37,771 bases of DNA from a virus. The DNA lies in IMG/VR virus record IMGVR_UViG_3300027800_000015, positions 1 to 37,771 of that record. The stretch is one strand, 5' to 3'. Below the pieces are notes generated by a model, which worked only from the letters and a program-made list of their open reading frames with translations, was not told the origin of the DNA and made no database searches. Made by a program: the position numbers and the translations under genes. This document shows, one piece after another, positions 7,840-15,391 of this stretch (its first letter is position 1; each line of letters starts with the position of its first letter).

Positions 7840-9088
7840 AACTCAAAAGTATTAAATCAATTTGTTTTGCAATCTCTTTACTTTCAGGGTTCAACCGCTG
7901 CATAGTTTCGAGGTTCTGCAATTTCTTTGTTATTAAATCCTGTTCAGCCCCCTCATTTGTACTCAATGCCGATACAGTCGAATAATCTGATTTGATCTGC
8001 AATCCAACTTTATCCAGATACAACGCCCGTGTAAAGTTATAATCAACCGTATCAACCATTGACATTAGGCCGTTTTCCCAAACTATGCGTTCACCTGAAT
8101 TCTGTGAACCTCCTGAATTATTTAACGTTGCAACTGCTGGCTGAGGAACCAATGAAGCTGGTATCTGAAATATTGAAGCAATCTTAATCGAGTTTTCCAG
8201 TGTTTCCTCAAACGGCATCAAGTCTTTGATGTGTGCCAGCGTGTTGATGAACTCCAACGGGACGGAAGATATGCCCCAGAAGTTACGGCGGCCTGTTATC
8301 CCGTTTCTTTCGTTAATATCCTTTAGTATGGTTTCGCGGGTAGCCGGATCAACTATTTCATTCAGCCCTCCGCTATTGGTTTGCTTCTTTACCAGATAAC
8401 CGGCGGCTCCGTTATTTGCATATACGTTGTATCGTGCTGAATAAGTGGCTAACAGGTTATCAATGTTCCGTTTCGCTTTGAACTGTGGTGATTTTGCCAG
8501 CACTAACGAATATTTGCGCCGCGTCTGGTCAATCGTATCAATTCTTAGTCGGGTTTTATCCAGATATTCCCATGATCGTGTTAACTGCGAATACTTCGCC
8601 TCCTTAATCAGATCAATGTTTGAACTAATGTTAAGCGGCGAAATATTTGTAAACTCGTTGATATGAATCAAATCAGGCTGCAACACATCCAACCGTGTTA
8701 TTGAATTTGCTGAAGGTTTACGGTACGAAGCCGGAACATTTACGTATGTTATCCCGTTACCGTCTGCAAGGTATGAGAATATGTATTGATAAACTAAGTC
8801 AGATAATGAATAAAGCGGGTTAATATCTGTTAAGAATCGGTTATATTCTGAGTTTGGCAACTCGTTTCCGTCTTTATCAGCTATGAACCGTCGCAATTTA
8901 CTGCCACGGTCTGCATAAAAATCAACAGGGAAGTATAGTTCTGTAACGGTATTAGCTAAGGTGAATGCGTTTTCATCCGTAAGTTTATCAGGAATTTCAA
9001 TAGTACCGACGTTTTTAGACTCGTAACCAGGCTCTTCCCAGTAGTCGATTCCTTTTGTACGTCCAAAAAACTGTGAAAGAAAACTCAT
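7826..9088 (-). CDS. Portal protein (HK97 type)
   Basis: 420 residues, the usual length for HK97-type portals. It shows the family's layout: an N-terminal region with an ANTVTELYFPV helix, a wing domain with GNGITYVN and LDVLQPDLI, a stem/clip region, and the IFQIPASLVPQ segment followed by a helical C-terminus. It forms the dodecameric ring for DNA passage and docks the terminase. It is the first gene behind the late promoter at 9106-9146, with a predicted leader of about 10 nt, and heads the head operon. Confidence 0.88.
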   Translation of the reverse strand: MSFLSQFFGRTKGIDYWEEPGYESKNVGTIEIPDKLTDENAFTLANTVTELYFPVDFYADRGSKLRRFIADKDGNELPNSEYNRFLTDINPLYSLSDLVYQYIFSYLADGNGITYVNVPASYRKPSANSITRLDVLQPDLIHINEFTNISPLNISSNIDLIKEAKYSQLTRSWEYLDKTRLRIDTIDQTRRKYSLVLAKSPQFKAKRNIDNLLATYSARYNVYANNGAAGYLVKKQTNSGGLNEIVDPATRETILKDINERNGITGRRNFWGISSVPLEFINTLAHIKDLMPFEETLENSIKIASIFQIPASLVPQPAVATLNNSGGSQNSGERIVWENGLMSMVDTVDYNFTRALYLDKVGLQIKSDYSTVSALSTNEGAEQDLITKKLQNLETMQRLNPESKEIAKQIDLILLSYGKG

Positions 9089-9105
9089 TTACGCTGTTTT
9101 GTTTG

Positions 9106-9146
9106 CAAATATATATTCAATTTTTACTAATTGTTTGTTTGTTGAT
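9106..9146 (-). promoter_or_regulatory. Late promoter of the head operon
   Basis: -7 element TATATTTG at 9106-9113, then exactly 25 nt, then the box ATCAACAA at 9139-9146 (minus-strand reading). The canonical -33 TTTG of Bacteroidota housekeeping promoters is absent. An additional AACAATTA and the run TATATATTTGCAAACAA are shared at the same spacing with the promoter at 9616-9656. Confidence 0.82.
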
Positions 9147-9180
9147 AAAAAAAGCCTTACATGGTTGCAAGGCTTTTTTA
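9147..9180. terminator. Bidirectional terminator after the moron gene
   Basis: Perfect stem of at least 7 bp (9152-9158 with 9169-9175) extended by an A-run on one side and a T-run on the other, so either strand yields a hairpin followed by T residues. On the minus strand it follows the stop of the 128-residue secreted protein, and its T-run leads straight into the late promoter box of the head operon. Confidence 0.88.
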
Positions 9181-9195
9181 TTTCTATTGATTTCA

Positions 9196-9582
9196 TTACG
9201 CTGCTGCCTCCGTCAGCCCGTCGCGTGGCTGGTTATGAACATATGTCAAGTTGCCGGAATCAGGTTCAAAGTTGTCATATTTATTACATATAAAATTACC
9301 TTCATTTATTGATACTGCATTTCGCGAATACCCGCATAGTAACCCGTAATTGTGTGATACATTAATTTCGTTTACTTCAGCGAATTCTGATTTTCCCATT
9401 TCGATCTGACTAAATGAATAGTCGGACATCTGCAATTCAATTGCAACCATGTCAGGTGCAAAAGTAGCAGAAGGGATGCAATAGCCAAAATCATCCTGAA
9501 TTGGAGGTGAATTTGATTGTCCAGGTGGCGCAAATACAATCAGAGCGAAGGTGATCATGCACAAAGCAAAAAGTTTTTTCAT
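9196..9582 (-). CDS. Small secreted protein in a moron-like insertion
   Basis: 128 residues from the ATG at 9582. A longer frame up to 9669 would run through the promoter and is not used. Residues 1-24 form a signal peptide (MKK, hydrophobic core, ending near VFAPPGQS). The mature part has four cysteines, is acidic and shows no known domain. The gene has its own promoter (9616-9656) and its own terminator (9147-9180) and separates terminase from portal, which are normally adjacent. That is the architecture of a moron. Such genes often encode host-altering functions such as superinfection exclusion. That role is an inference; no homologue was recognised. Confidence 0.7.
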   Translation of the reverse strand: MKKLFALCMITFALIVFAPPGQSNSPPIQDDFGYCIPSATFAPDMVAIELQMSDYSFSQIEMGKSEFAEVNEINVSHNYGLLCGYSRNAVSINEGNFICNKYDNFEPDSGNLTYVHNQPRDGLTEAAA

Positions 9583-9615
9583 AATACGTTTAATTTTTAT
9601 GTGATTAATTGTTTG

Positions 9616-9656
9616 CAAATATATAGCTGTAAATGGGTAATTGTTGAATTGTTGAT
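9616..9656 (-). promoter_or_regulatory. Late promoter of the moron gene
   Basis: -7 element TATATTTG at 9616-9623 and box ATCAACAA at 9649-9656, 25 nt apart. On the plus strand the 16-mer TTGTTGATAAAAATTA includes the stop codon of the large terminase gene. The same 16-mer recurs at 32169-32184. The leader to the ATG at 9582 is about 27 nt. Confidence 0.82.
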
Positions 9657-9661
9657 AAAAA

Positions 9662-10939
9662 TTATCCATACAATACCTTCGAATATTTTATTTTCAAAAT
9701 CGCAGCCACTGAACAGCACACATCAATCGCGTCCTTTTTATGGCGATTATCCCCCTCTTTCGTGTAACTTGTCAAGTCCTGAATGAACGCTTTATACTCT
9801 GGATCGGTTTCGTATTTCTCTTTGCTGAACATGAAATAACGTTGGACGAATTCGTAATGGCTGTGAATCCTGACATCTTTGTTTATCGTTGATGGGAACG
9901 GCGTTACTTTGACATGCTGGCCTATTTGCTTTTTCAACAACACAACCGCCGCCAATCCAACCCCGTTAGCTTCGATAAACATTTGCTCAGTCTTATTCGT
10001 TTTCGCCTTGTCAATTATCCGGCTTGTATTGGCTTCGATTCCGGCGGTTGAATGTATCACATCACGAACGTAAAAAGCTATGTTCCCTTCGTATTCAATC
10101 ACATCGACAAACGGCATTGAGTACTTGTCGCCTCCGGTGTCGGCAGGATCTCCGACTGATAGACTGAATTGTACCTGTTCCGGTGCTAATGTGGTGAAGT
10201 GTAGTTTAGATTTCGGCAATAAAACCCCTTCCGGTTCCTGAATCCACCCGCCTATAACTACATTGTCGTATTCGTTTTCATTATCTACTTTCAGCCGCTC
10301 ATAATCACGTATAATGTTTTTTGGAATGTATGCCTGGTTCACGTCAAGATATGAAGTATGAATGTACATCACATTGTCAATCACTGTACACTCCCCACCT
10401 TCAAGTCCCCGCTTTTCAAAGAATTCGATAAATATCCAATGTTCTTTTGTTGTCGGGTTCAGGATCAGGATTGTAAGGTTTCGTTTTTCAACTGATCGTA
10501 TCGAATAGAAAACTTTTTTGAACGTCTTAAAATCCGGTATTTCTTCGGCTTCATCAACTACAAAACAGTTGAAATTTGTAAGTGATTTTAAGTTGGCAGT
10601 TTGAACCTTACTGCCTGTCTTTATCCCTTTGAATGCAATCCGGTTTTGTTTGAATTCGATCTGAGTTGCTGTATCAGTTACCTTTGTTTCGTAGTTAAGT
10701 AATTCGATTTTGTCAGATACTTCCGGCTTAACAGAATCAATTATTGACATATTAGTATAGCGGGTGTAGAGTGTGTTCCATCCTTTTTCAACTAATCCGA
10801 TCAACGTTAATAGTGCAACCGTAAAAGACTTACCCGAAGCACGACCGCCTGTCATTATAACGGTGTCAACTTCGGGTAAATAGTTATCATTCAGAAGTTT
10901 AAATAGTGGGCGGTATTTCGTGCTGACATCAATCTCCAT
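9662..10939 (-). CDS. terL: Terminase large subunit
   Basis: 425 residues. Walker A GGRASGKS at 31-38, Walker B CFVVDEAEE at about 125-133, and coupling motif ILILNPTT near residue 150. The C-terminal RNase H-like nuclease shows SVGDPADTGGDK (first acidic residue), MFIEANGVG and KKDAIDVCC near the end. It powers DNA packaging and cuts the concatemer. The start overlaps the small-subunit gene by 11 nt. All catalytic motifs are intact. Confidence 0.95.
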   Translation of the reverse strand: MEIDVSTKYRPLFKLLNDNYLPEVDTVIMTGGRASGKSFTVALLTLIGLVEKGWNTLYTRYTNMSIIDSVKPEVSDKIELLNYETKVTDTATQIEFKQNRIAFKGIKTGSKVQTANLKSLTNFNCFVVDEAEEIPDFKTFKKVFYSIRSVEKRNLTILILNPTTKEHWIFIEFFEKRGLEGGECTVIDNVMYIHTSYLDVNQAYIPKNIIRDYERLKVDNENEYDNVVIGGWIQEPEGVLLPKSKLHFTTLAPEQVQFSLSVGDPADTGGDKYSMPFVDVIEYEGNIAFYVRDVIHSTAGIEANTSRIIDKAKTNKTEQMFIEANGVGLAAVVLLKKQIGQHVKVTPFPSTINKDVRIHSHYEFVQRYFMFSKEKYETDPEYKAFIQDLTSYTKEGDNRHKKDAIDVCCSVAAILKIKYSKVLYG

Positions 10940-11288
10940 CGGAGAAGTTTTTAAAAATGATTGTTCCGCCTGTTTTGATTTCGCCGTCGTGTTTCATCTT
11001 CTGGCTGTTAATCCGGTCTGATTCCTCGTCTGTTCCAATCAGTTTATATAGAGCGATTTGCACCGTCGCATTTTCTGAATCATACCACTTTTTACGCAGT
11101 CCGGCTTTGATGGTTTCTTTGTTCAGGTCAACAGCTGCTTTTATAGAGTCCAATTTGTCCAACTCATATGTGTAGAATGTCTGCTTTGAAATACCCATAA
11201 ACGAGGCAATCTCATGAATGAATACAAGTTTATTCTTTGTAATCACTTCAAGTGCCTTTGCTTCGAGTTCTTCGGTTTTGTATGCCAT
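10929..11288 (-). CDS. terS: Terminase small subunit
   Basis: 119 residues from the ATG at 11288, which begins MAYKTEELEAK. A longer frame to 11318 would lie within the tRNA-like sequence and is less likely. An N-terminal helix-turn-helix (FIHEIASFMGISKQTFYTYE) resembles the DNA-binding part of small terminase subunits, and a helical middle region serves for oligomerisation. It would recognise the packaging site and hand DNA to TerL, whose gene it overlaps by 11 nt. Confidence 0.75.
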   Translation of the reverse strand: MAYKTEELEAKALEVITKNKLVFIHEIASFMGISKQTFYTYELDKLDSIKAAVDLNKETIKAGLRKKWYDSENATVQIALYKLIGTDEESDRINSQKMKHDGEIKTGGTIIFKNFSDGD

Positions 11289-11292
11289 TGCT

Positions 11293-12114
11293 TTAAACTT
11301 TGAGCGATACGGTCGCATCGAACGCCCCCTCCCGACTGGATGCCGGTTGCTCTCCCAAGTGAGCTACTATCGCAGGTATATGCCTTTCGGCTTGTGTTAT
11401 CTTTTCGCCCTTGTACATTCCCGCCCCTAATTCATCTATTTTGCTAAATGGAAGTATTGGAACGGTTATTTTGCATGATTTGTCGATTAGGTAAATGTAT
11501 CGAAACTGAAACCCCTCAATTACTTTTGTTCCTAATTGTTCAGCATACCAAGACATTTGCTTATATGCTCCGTTTAATTTTAATTCCTGTTGCATGACTT
11601 TATACATAACATTTGATTTTGCTTGTAGTGTCATGCGATGTGCATATTTGCCCCCCCCGTTATATTTCCAATATTTCTCGGGAAGTTCAATCATTGATGC
11701 GTTTGAATATCCCGTTAAACTAAATCCGCTTGCCCTGTAAATGGTACCATCCCCACAATGGGTTGCATCTGAATATGATAAAACCCATTTTATGTGAGGT
11801 GCGTTTTTTCTCAATAACATCATTGAAACCGATATACATCGACTTTCTGAATACTTGGGTAAATATTCATCAAAAGCCATACGGTTTAATTCTAACATTT
11901 CATTCCATAAACAAGGCTGTACTAAATGAATAACTTTTGATTTATCGAGCGGACAACCATAAGACAAAACACCGTGCATATTGCCATCAAGAAAACACCC
12001 GAAGTGAAGCGTTGAATTATTTACAACCTTCCCAGAATAATGATGTTTCTTCACAAACTCATTAGCAATCTTTGCCGGTATAACCTTTACGATTATATCC
12101 TTTGCCCTGCCCAT
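11293..12114 (-). CDS. Mom-like DNA modification protein (GNAT fold)
   Basis: 273 residues. The pattern fits the phage Mom family: VKKHHYSGK near the N-terminus, STLHFGCFLDGNMHGVLSYG, MLELNRMAF, the SESRCISVSMMLLRK helix, WVLSYSDATHCGDGTIYRASGF, and C-terminal IYLIDKS and PFSKIDELGAGMYKGEKI. Mu Mom converts adenine to a methylcarbamoylated form and so blocks restriction enzymes. The last 26 residues (248-273) are read from the tRNA-like sequence at 11303-11373 and look unlike a folded domain. The gene overlaps the ParB-like gene by 22 nt and precedes the terminase, so the late promoter at 12696 would make it shortly before packaging. Family assignment is from motif recall. Confidence 0.75.
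   Translation of the reverse strand: MGRAKDIIVKVIPAKIANEFVKKHHYSGKVVNNSTLHFGCFLDGNMHGVLSYGCPLDKSKVIHLVQPCLWNEMLELNRMAFDEYLPKYSESRCISVSMMLLRKNAPHIKWVLSYSDATHCGDGTIYRASGFSLTGYSNASMIELPEKYWKYNGGGKYAHRMTLQAKSNVMYKVMQQELKLNGAYKQMSWYAEQLGTKVIEGFQFRYIYLIDKSCKITVPILPFSKIDELGAGMYKGEKITQAERHIPAIVAHLGEQPASSREGAFDATVSLKV
11303..11373 (-). tRNA. tRNA-like sequence, possibly degenerate tRNA-Gly(UCC)
   Basis: 71 nt fold as a cloverleaf: acceptor GCGATAG/GTATCGC (6 of 7 pairs, G-G mismatch at the inner end), U8, D-stem GCTC/GAGC with A14, G18G19 and A21, T-loop TTCGATG, T-stem with one mismatch, discriminator T. The anticodon arm is weak: four pairs counting one G-U, with the loop CATCCAG giving anticodon UCC but A instead of the universal U33. 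The whole element lies inside the 3' end of the mom-like frame. It may be a divergent tRNA, a decayed captured tRNA, or a tRNA mimic. Confidence 0.4.
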
Positions 12115-12689
12115 GATGCAACAATTAAATACAGTGCGTTACCGTTTGAATTTTCATTACCCATTGTTTCGGCAAACTTATAATCGTCTGTTTTCTTTAT
12201 GTCGGCTATTGCGTTTTGAATTACAACGGCCTGTTCATCTGCAAGGGTAAACGTCATTTGTTGGAATGGTGCTTTATCTCCATCGGGTAACGTGAAACCG
12301 TCTGAACCGTACGAAATATCAACAGGCCATTCACAAACCACTCCCCACTCACCCAACTTCACCTTATCATAATCCTTCAATAATTCTAAATCCCACTCCC
12401 CATTCGCCACGTTATCCCTTATGATAATTTCCCGCTCCCGCTTATCAGTAAGTCCGGTTAATAAGTGCGTTGGTATGGTTGACAGCTTCAAATGCTTTGC
12501 CGCCTCGTATCGCTGATTTCCTGCAATAATTACCAACTCCCCGGTCCGGTCTGAAAGTATCACCGGCCTTGCCTCGAAATAATCCGGGTTATCCTGAATA
12601 GATTTACACAACGATTTAAACGATGCGTCTTTAATCGTTCGCGGATTGTTCGGCAGCTTTGCCAGTTCTGTTAGCTTTCTGTATTCCAT
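12093..12689 (-). CDS. ParB/sulfiredoxin-like domain protein
   Basis: 198 residues from the ATG at 12689, chosen because the promoter's -7 element ends only 6 nt upstream. A longer frame to 12710 would run into the promoter. The ParB-type N-terminal domain has LPNNPRTI at about 12-19 and the GNQRYEAAK signature at 57-65, followed by LLTGLTDKREREIIIRDN. Such domains in phages bind nucleotides or nick DNA and are often linked to DNA methylases. The C-terminal half is unassigned. The gene overlaps the mom-like gene by 22 nt, suggesting a shared role in DNA modification or control of the late unit. Confidence 0.78.
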   Translation of the reverse strand: MEYRKLTELAKLPNNPRTIKDASFKSLCKSIQDNPDYFEARPVILSDRTGELVIIAGNQRYEAAKHLKLSTIPTHLLTGLTDKREREIIIRDNVANGEWDLELLKDYDKVKLGEWGVVCEWPVDISYGSDGFTLPDGDKAPFQQMTFTLADEQAVVIQNAIADIKKTDDYKFAETMGNENSNGNALYLIVASWAGQRI

Positions 12690-12695
12690 AATTGC

Positions 12696-12736
12696 CAAAT
12701 TTACAACCAAATTTTACTATTTGGGCGGTTGTTGAT
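12696..12736 (-). promoter_or_regulatory. Late promoter of the modification/packaging unit
   Basis: -7 element TAAATTTG at 12696-12703 and box ATCAACAA at 12729-12736, again with 25 nt between. The box touches the stop codon of the upstream small gene. The A of the ATG at 12689 is 7 nt beyond the -7 element, so the transcript should be leaderless or nearly so. Confidence 0.8.
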
Positions 12737-12942
12737 TAATATTTATGCTGTACGTGTTCTGGTATCGGTACTTTATAATGCACAAGAACCGTTATAGGTT
12801 CGTTGTAACAGCTTTGGAAGTATTTCTGATAGATTGCCTGATATTCGTTTATTTGTTCAACTGAGCGCACGAAACCGCTTTTAATTGGCAAAATTCCATA
12901 CTTGCTGCCATTGATTATTTCGAATGAGGTCATTGTGTACAT
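12736..12942 (-). CDS. Small hypothetical protein at the end of the replication operon
   Basis: 68 residues from the ATG at 12942. An alternative ATG at 12933 overlaps the upstream stop as ATGA and would give 65 residues. No domain recognised. The protein is aromatic-rich with a helical middle (VEQINEYQAIYQKYFQ) and a strand-like end (ITVLVHYKVPIP). Its stop lies beside the late promoter box at 12729-12736, so it is the last gene of the early/middle operon. Confidence 0.6.
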   Translation of the reverse strand: MYTMTSFEIINGSKYGILPIKSGFVRSVEQINEYQAIYQKYFQSCYNEPITVLVHYKVPIPEHVQHKY

Positions 12943-13364
12943 TTCGCCGTCTTTTTAAGTTCGTCTTTATAGCTTCTAAATTCACGTTGAACTATTCCTT
13001 TATTTCGTGACATCATGGCAAAGTATCTATTCTCAAAGATATAGTAAAATGTTAACATTTCGTCATGTGTCCCGTACTGTTTGAACATATGTTCCATGTT
13101 TTCAATCTTTCGTGTTGAATTGATAACGGTTGCATGGTCCTTGTGTCCAGTCATTTTACCAATATCAGCCAATGATATTCGGGTGTTTCGTGATAGACAA
13201 GCCTGCACAACCTGGCGAAGTTTTACAATCTTTCCGATTCTTGTGTGCATGTTTACCTCTTGGAGCGACATATCATAGTTATTTGCCAGTACCATTTCAA
13301 CGGCTTCAATTGGTGTGATTTTGTTTTGCCTGTAGCGGCGTAGTCGTGGGTGTGGGTAGTCCAT
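12930..13364 (-). CDS. Stand-alone DnaA domain IV-like DNA-binding protein
   Basis: 144 residues. Residues about 48-92 match the DNA-binding domain IV of bacterial DnaA: RQVVQACLSRNTRISLADIG, then MTGHKDHATVINSTRKIENM, including the signature H-x-D-H-A/S-T-V (H74 to V80). The AAA+ ATPase part of DnaA is absent. In DnaA this domain reads 9-mer boxes. In a phage it could recognise the phage origin (the repeats at 15.4-15.65 kb are candidates) or act as a transcription factor. N- and C-terminal basic tails flank the domain. It is expressed with the replication genes. Confidence 0.82.
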   Translation of the reverse strand: MDYPHPRLRRYRQNKITPIEAVEMVLANNYDMSLQEVNMHTRIGKIVKLRQVVQACLSRNTRISLADIGKMTGHKDHATVINSTRKIENMEHMFKQYGTHDEMLTFYYIFENRYFAMMSRNKGIVQREFRSYKDELKKTAKCTQ

Positions 13365-13370
13365 TTTGGT

Positions 13371-13511
13371 TTATTTTTCAGGGTGAAACAACTCTAAAAC
13401 ATCGCACTGAATTGAAACAAGCAATATCAATGCTGTTAATTCGAATCCTACCAATTTATAAAGGCCATAAGCTAAGGCCATAAATAGGAATGTTATTAAG
13501 GTTCTTTTCAT
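13371..13511 (-). CDS. 46-residue membrane peptide
   Basis: ATG at 13511, TAA at 13371-13373; it fills the gap between two neighbours (stop of the upstream gene at 13517, start of the downstream gene at 13364). The peptide begins MKRTLITFLFMALAYG and has two adjacent hydrophobic stretches covering most of residues 4-36, then an acidic tail. It would sit in the inner membrane. Role unknown; no family recognised. Confidence 0.55.
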   Translation of the reverse strand: MKRTLITFLFMALAYGLYKLVGFELTALILLVSIQCDVLELFHPEK

Positions 13512-13516
13512 TTTGT

Positions 13517-13930
13517 TTATGATTTTAGTGTTAATTCTTCGCCCGACATTTCATAGCAAAAATTCTGCACCTCGTGCAAATACTTAATTTGCCGGTCAAG
13601 TAAAATAATAACTTTTCGCCTGCCTTGCTTTTGATTAATGTAAATATCCCATAAATCAGATGAAGTGACCTTGGACAAATGAATACTTACATCGTTTGCG
13701 ATGGGGAGGAAAATATCGGTTACGGTAAAGTATTTATCTATTTTGACATTTTTTGATTTAAATCCTAAGTCAAAAAGCCTTTCTTTAGTTATTGAAATTG
13801 GTTGTAAATCAGATGTATCATATCCTATAAATTCTGATTTTTCAAATAGCTTTATAAGACTTGCATTTACAGTCATTATTTCATTTTCTAATGATACTGT
13901 ATTCCCTATTCTCAATTCTTTTGCTTCCAT
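13517..13930 (-). CDS. Hypothetical protein of the ELRIGN family
   Basis: 137 residues. It starts MEAKELRIGNTVSLEN and ends with QIKYLHEVQNFCYEMSGEELTL, the two end signatures of a family I recall as very common in Bacteroidota phages and mobile elements (usually '..LRIGN.V' and 'YVHQLQNLYFALTGEEL'). The middle is variable and beta-rich. No enzymatic motif is seen. It is in the replication/early operon, 1 nt after the gene upstream. The function of the family is unknown to me; its presence supports the host assignment. Confidence 0.75.
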   Translation of the reverse strand: MEAKELRIGNTVSLENEIMTVNASLIKLFEKSEFIGYDTSDLQPISITKERLFDLGFKSKNVKIDKYFTVTDIFLPIANDVSIHLSKVTSSDLWDIYINQKQGRRKVIILLDRQIKYLHEVQNFCYEMSGEELTLKS

Positions 13931-13931
13931 A

Positions 13932-14369
13932 TCAATTAACTTTAAACATTAAACATATCCCCGAATAAAATCCGGAGCCTGAATTCGCACCCCACTGCAC
14001 GGCGGCTGTAAACCGTCCGCGCCTGAATGCTTCGTATCTTAGCCCTATTTCGGCTATCGTGGTAACTTCTGTTTCTCTGTAACCTGGCCGGAATTCGATT
14101 ACTTTATTCCAACCTCCGCCAACTGCAACAGCAACGTCCTTATGAACCCGCTTAGACATGCCTATGATAGTTTCGTGATATTCAGTGCCGTTATGAACGT
14201 CCTGATGTGTGAGTTTACAGTATGCCCCGAATTGCTGGCCTTCAATTCCGAATTGCATCGGGCGGCGGTCTGTCGTGGTAACGAAACGGGCGAAGGTTAC
14301 CGTTTGGGCTTTTGTTTGGAAGCCTCCTGCAAAGATTAGCAGGAGGGGGATGATGAGTATGGTTTTCAT
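13932..14369 (-). CDS. Exported protein of unknown function
   Basis: 145 residues with a clear signal peptide (MKTILIIPLLLIFAGG, predicted cut after TKAQ near residue 22). The mature part is Gly/Arg/Phe-rich with alternating patterns (VAVAVGGGWNKV, TTIAEIGLRYEAF, FTAAVQWGAN) that suggest amphipathic beta strands, possibly a small outer-membrane or periplasmic protein. It is oddly placed between the SSB gene and the ELRIGN gene in the replication operon, so it is made early. A role at the host envelope, such as blocking secondary infection, is possible but unproven. Confidence 0.6.
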   Translation of the reverse strand: MKTILIIPLLLIFAGGFQTKAQTVTFARFVTTTDRRPMQFGIEGQQFGAYCKLTHQDVHNGTEYHETIIGMSKRVHKDVAVAVGGGWNKVIEFRPGYRETEVTTIAEIGLRYEAFRRGRFTAAVQWGANSGSGFYSGICLMFKVN

Positions 14370-14372
14370 AGG

Positions 14373-14756
14373 TTAGAATGGTAAAGAATCATTAACTGGT
14401 GCTGCATCGAATTGAGCAACATTACTGCCGGCTGCCTGATTCGCTTGTAGCTGTGTGAACGTTTGCTGTGCGGGTTGTTGTTGCCCGACCTTTTCAATCG
14501 CGAAGGCTTTAATTTCGTGATAATACTTGCCGTTGTATTCGCGGCTCGATACATCAAATTTTACTTTGATTTCCGTACCTGGTACAAGGTTTTTAACAAG
14601 GTCGGTTTTTTCGCCCCAAACAGAAAAAGCAATATTAACCGGATATTGCCCGTCTGAGGTAGTTAAGAATCCGCCCTTTACCCAAGCTGTTCCTGATTTA
14701 CTTACTCCGCTTTCTTCTGGGAGTTGTTTTACAAATCGTGTTGTGATTTCGTGCAT
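14373..14756 (-). CDS. SSB-like single-stranded DNA-binding protein (DUF3127)
   Basis: 127 residues. The N-terminal ~90 residues match the OB-fold DUF3127 pattern of Bacteroidota phages (KSGTAWVKGGFLTTSDGQYP, IAFSVWGEKTDLV, GTEIKVKFDVSSREYNGKYY, IKAFAIE). A Gln/Ala-rich linker and the tail VNDSLPF follow, which mimics the conserved acidic C-terminal tip by which bacterial SSB recruits partner proteins. It would coat single-stranded DNA during phage replication and recombination. It is in the replication operon, 3 nt before the exported-protein gene. Confidence 0.87.
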   Translation of the reverse strand: MHEITTRFVKQLPEESGVSKSGTAWVKGGFLTTSDGQYPVNIAFSVWGEKTDLVKNLVPGTEIKVKFDVSSREYNGKYYHEIKAFAIEKVGQQQPAQQTFTQLQANQAAGSNVAQFDAAPVNDSLPF

Positions 14757-14765
14757 GGTGTTTAG

Positions 14766-14867
14766 TTATTTAGTGTTAAACTTGATGTAGTCATTATACA
14801 TCTGAATTATCGTTTCTTCATCGTGGCCTGTCAGGTAACAAATGAATTTAAGGGTTTCTTCGTTCAT
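14766..14867 (-). CDS. 33-residue peptide upstream of the SSB gene
   Basis: ATG at 14867, TAA at 14766-14768. It occupies the gap between the nuclease gene (stop at 14879) and the SSB gene (start at 14756). The peptide begins MNEETLKFICYLTGHDEETI and is predicted to form two short helices. Length alone makes this uncertain. Its fit into the gap and the absence of any other explanation support it. Confidence 0.45.
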   Translation of the reverse strand: MNEETLKFICYLTGHDEETIIQMYNDYIKFNTK

Positions 14868-14878
14868 TTCAGTAAGTA

Positions 14879-15391
14879 TTAAGTGAATAATTCTGTTTGC
14901 ACCACATCCGCCGGCCTTGAATCCCACCACCTGACGAACTCCTCAAATGTATGTACTATCAAATAAATCCCACCGGCTCCGGTTATTGATTGTTCGTATT
15001 GTTTCTGCGCGTCTGATTGCCTGTCTTTGCCGTACTTAATTTCAATTTTCAGGCTCCGTCCGTACGGCGGTAACGTTGCCGAAATATCCGCACTGCCTTT
15101 TGTCATTGACGACTTCTGATAGCTTACCGATCCAACTATTCGGCTGTGCCCCATTACGTCCGTTACTTTCTTTGTGCCGTCAACCATTCGGCCTGTTACC
15201 GAGATTCGTTCTGCCTGCCCTCCGTTGAACTTGATCCAGTCAATTACGGCACGAGTTATTCCGTTTGCGCTGTTTACTTTGTAGTCGTGTACAAAAGATT
15301 CCGGATAGGGTAAGTTAGGCCGCTGCGTGGTGATTCTATCCAGTGCGGTTTGTTTAAGGCGTTTTAGGGGGGTGCGGTCTTGGGGGTTCAT
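14879..15391 (-). CDS. VRR-NUC-type nuclease
   Basis: 170 residues. The PD-(D/E)XK core is visible: KGSADISA (D102), SLKIEIKYG (E117, K119) and then DAQKQYEQSITGAGGIYLIV with the conserved Q-x(n)-G...Y/I-x-V layout of VRR-NUC proteins. The N-terminal 40 residues are basic. Such nucleases cut branched DNA and often stand in for Holliday-junction resolvases in phages. The gene begins directly at the edge of the iteron region, in line with a role in replication or recombination intermediates. Confidence 0.8.
   Translation of the reverse strand: MNPQDRTPLKRLKQTALDRITTQRPNLPYPESFVHDYKVNSANGITRAVIDWIKFNGGQAERISVTGRMVDGTKKVTDVMGHSRIVGSVSYQKSSMTKGSADISATLPPYGRSLKIEIKYGKDRQSDAQKQYEQSITGAGGIYLIVHTFEEFVRWWDSRPADVVQTELFT

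Noticed and set aside
9583-9669. Longer N-terminus for the moron protein (start at 9669)
   Set aside because: The added 29 codons run through the promoter. The signal peptide begins cleanly at the ATG at 9582.
11303-11373. Phage attachment site (attP) in a tRNA
   Set aside because: No integrase or excisionase gene was found anywhere in the genome, and the sequence covers a whole cloverleaf rather than only a tRNA 3' end.
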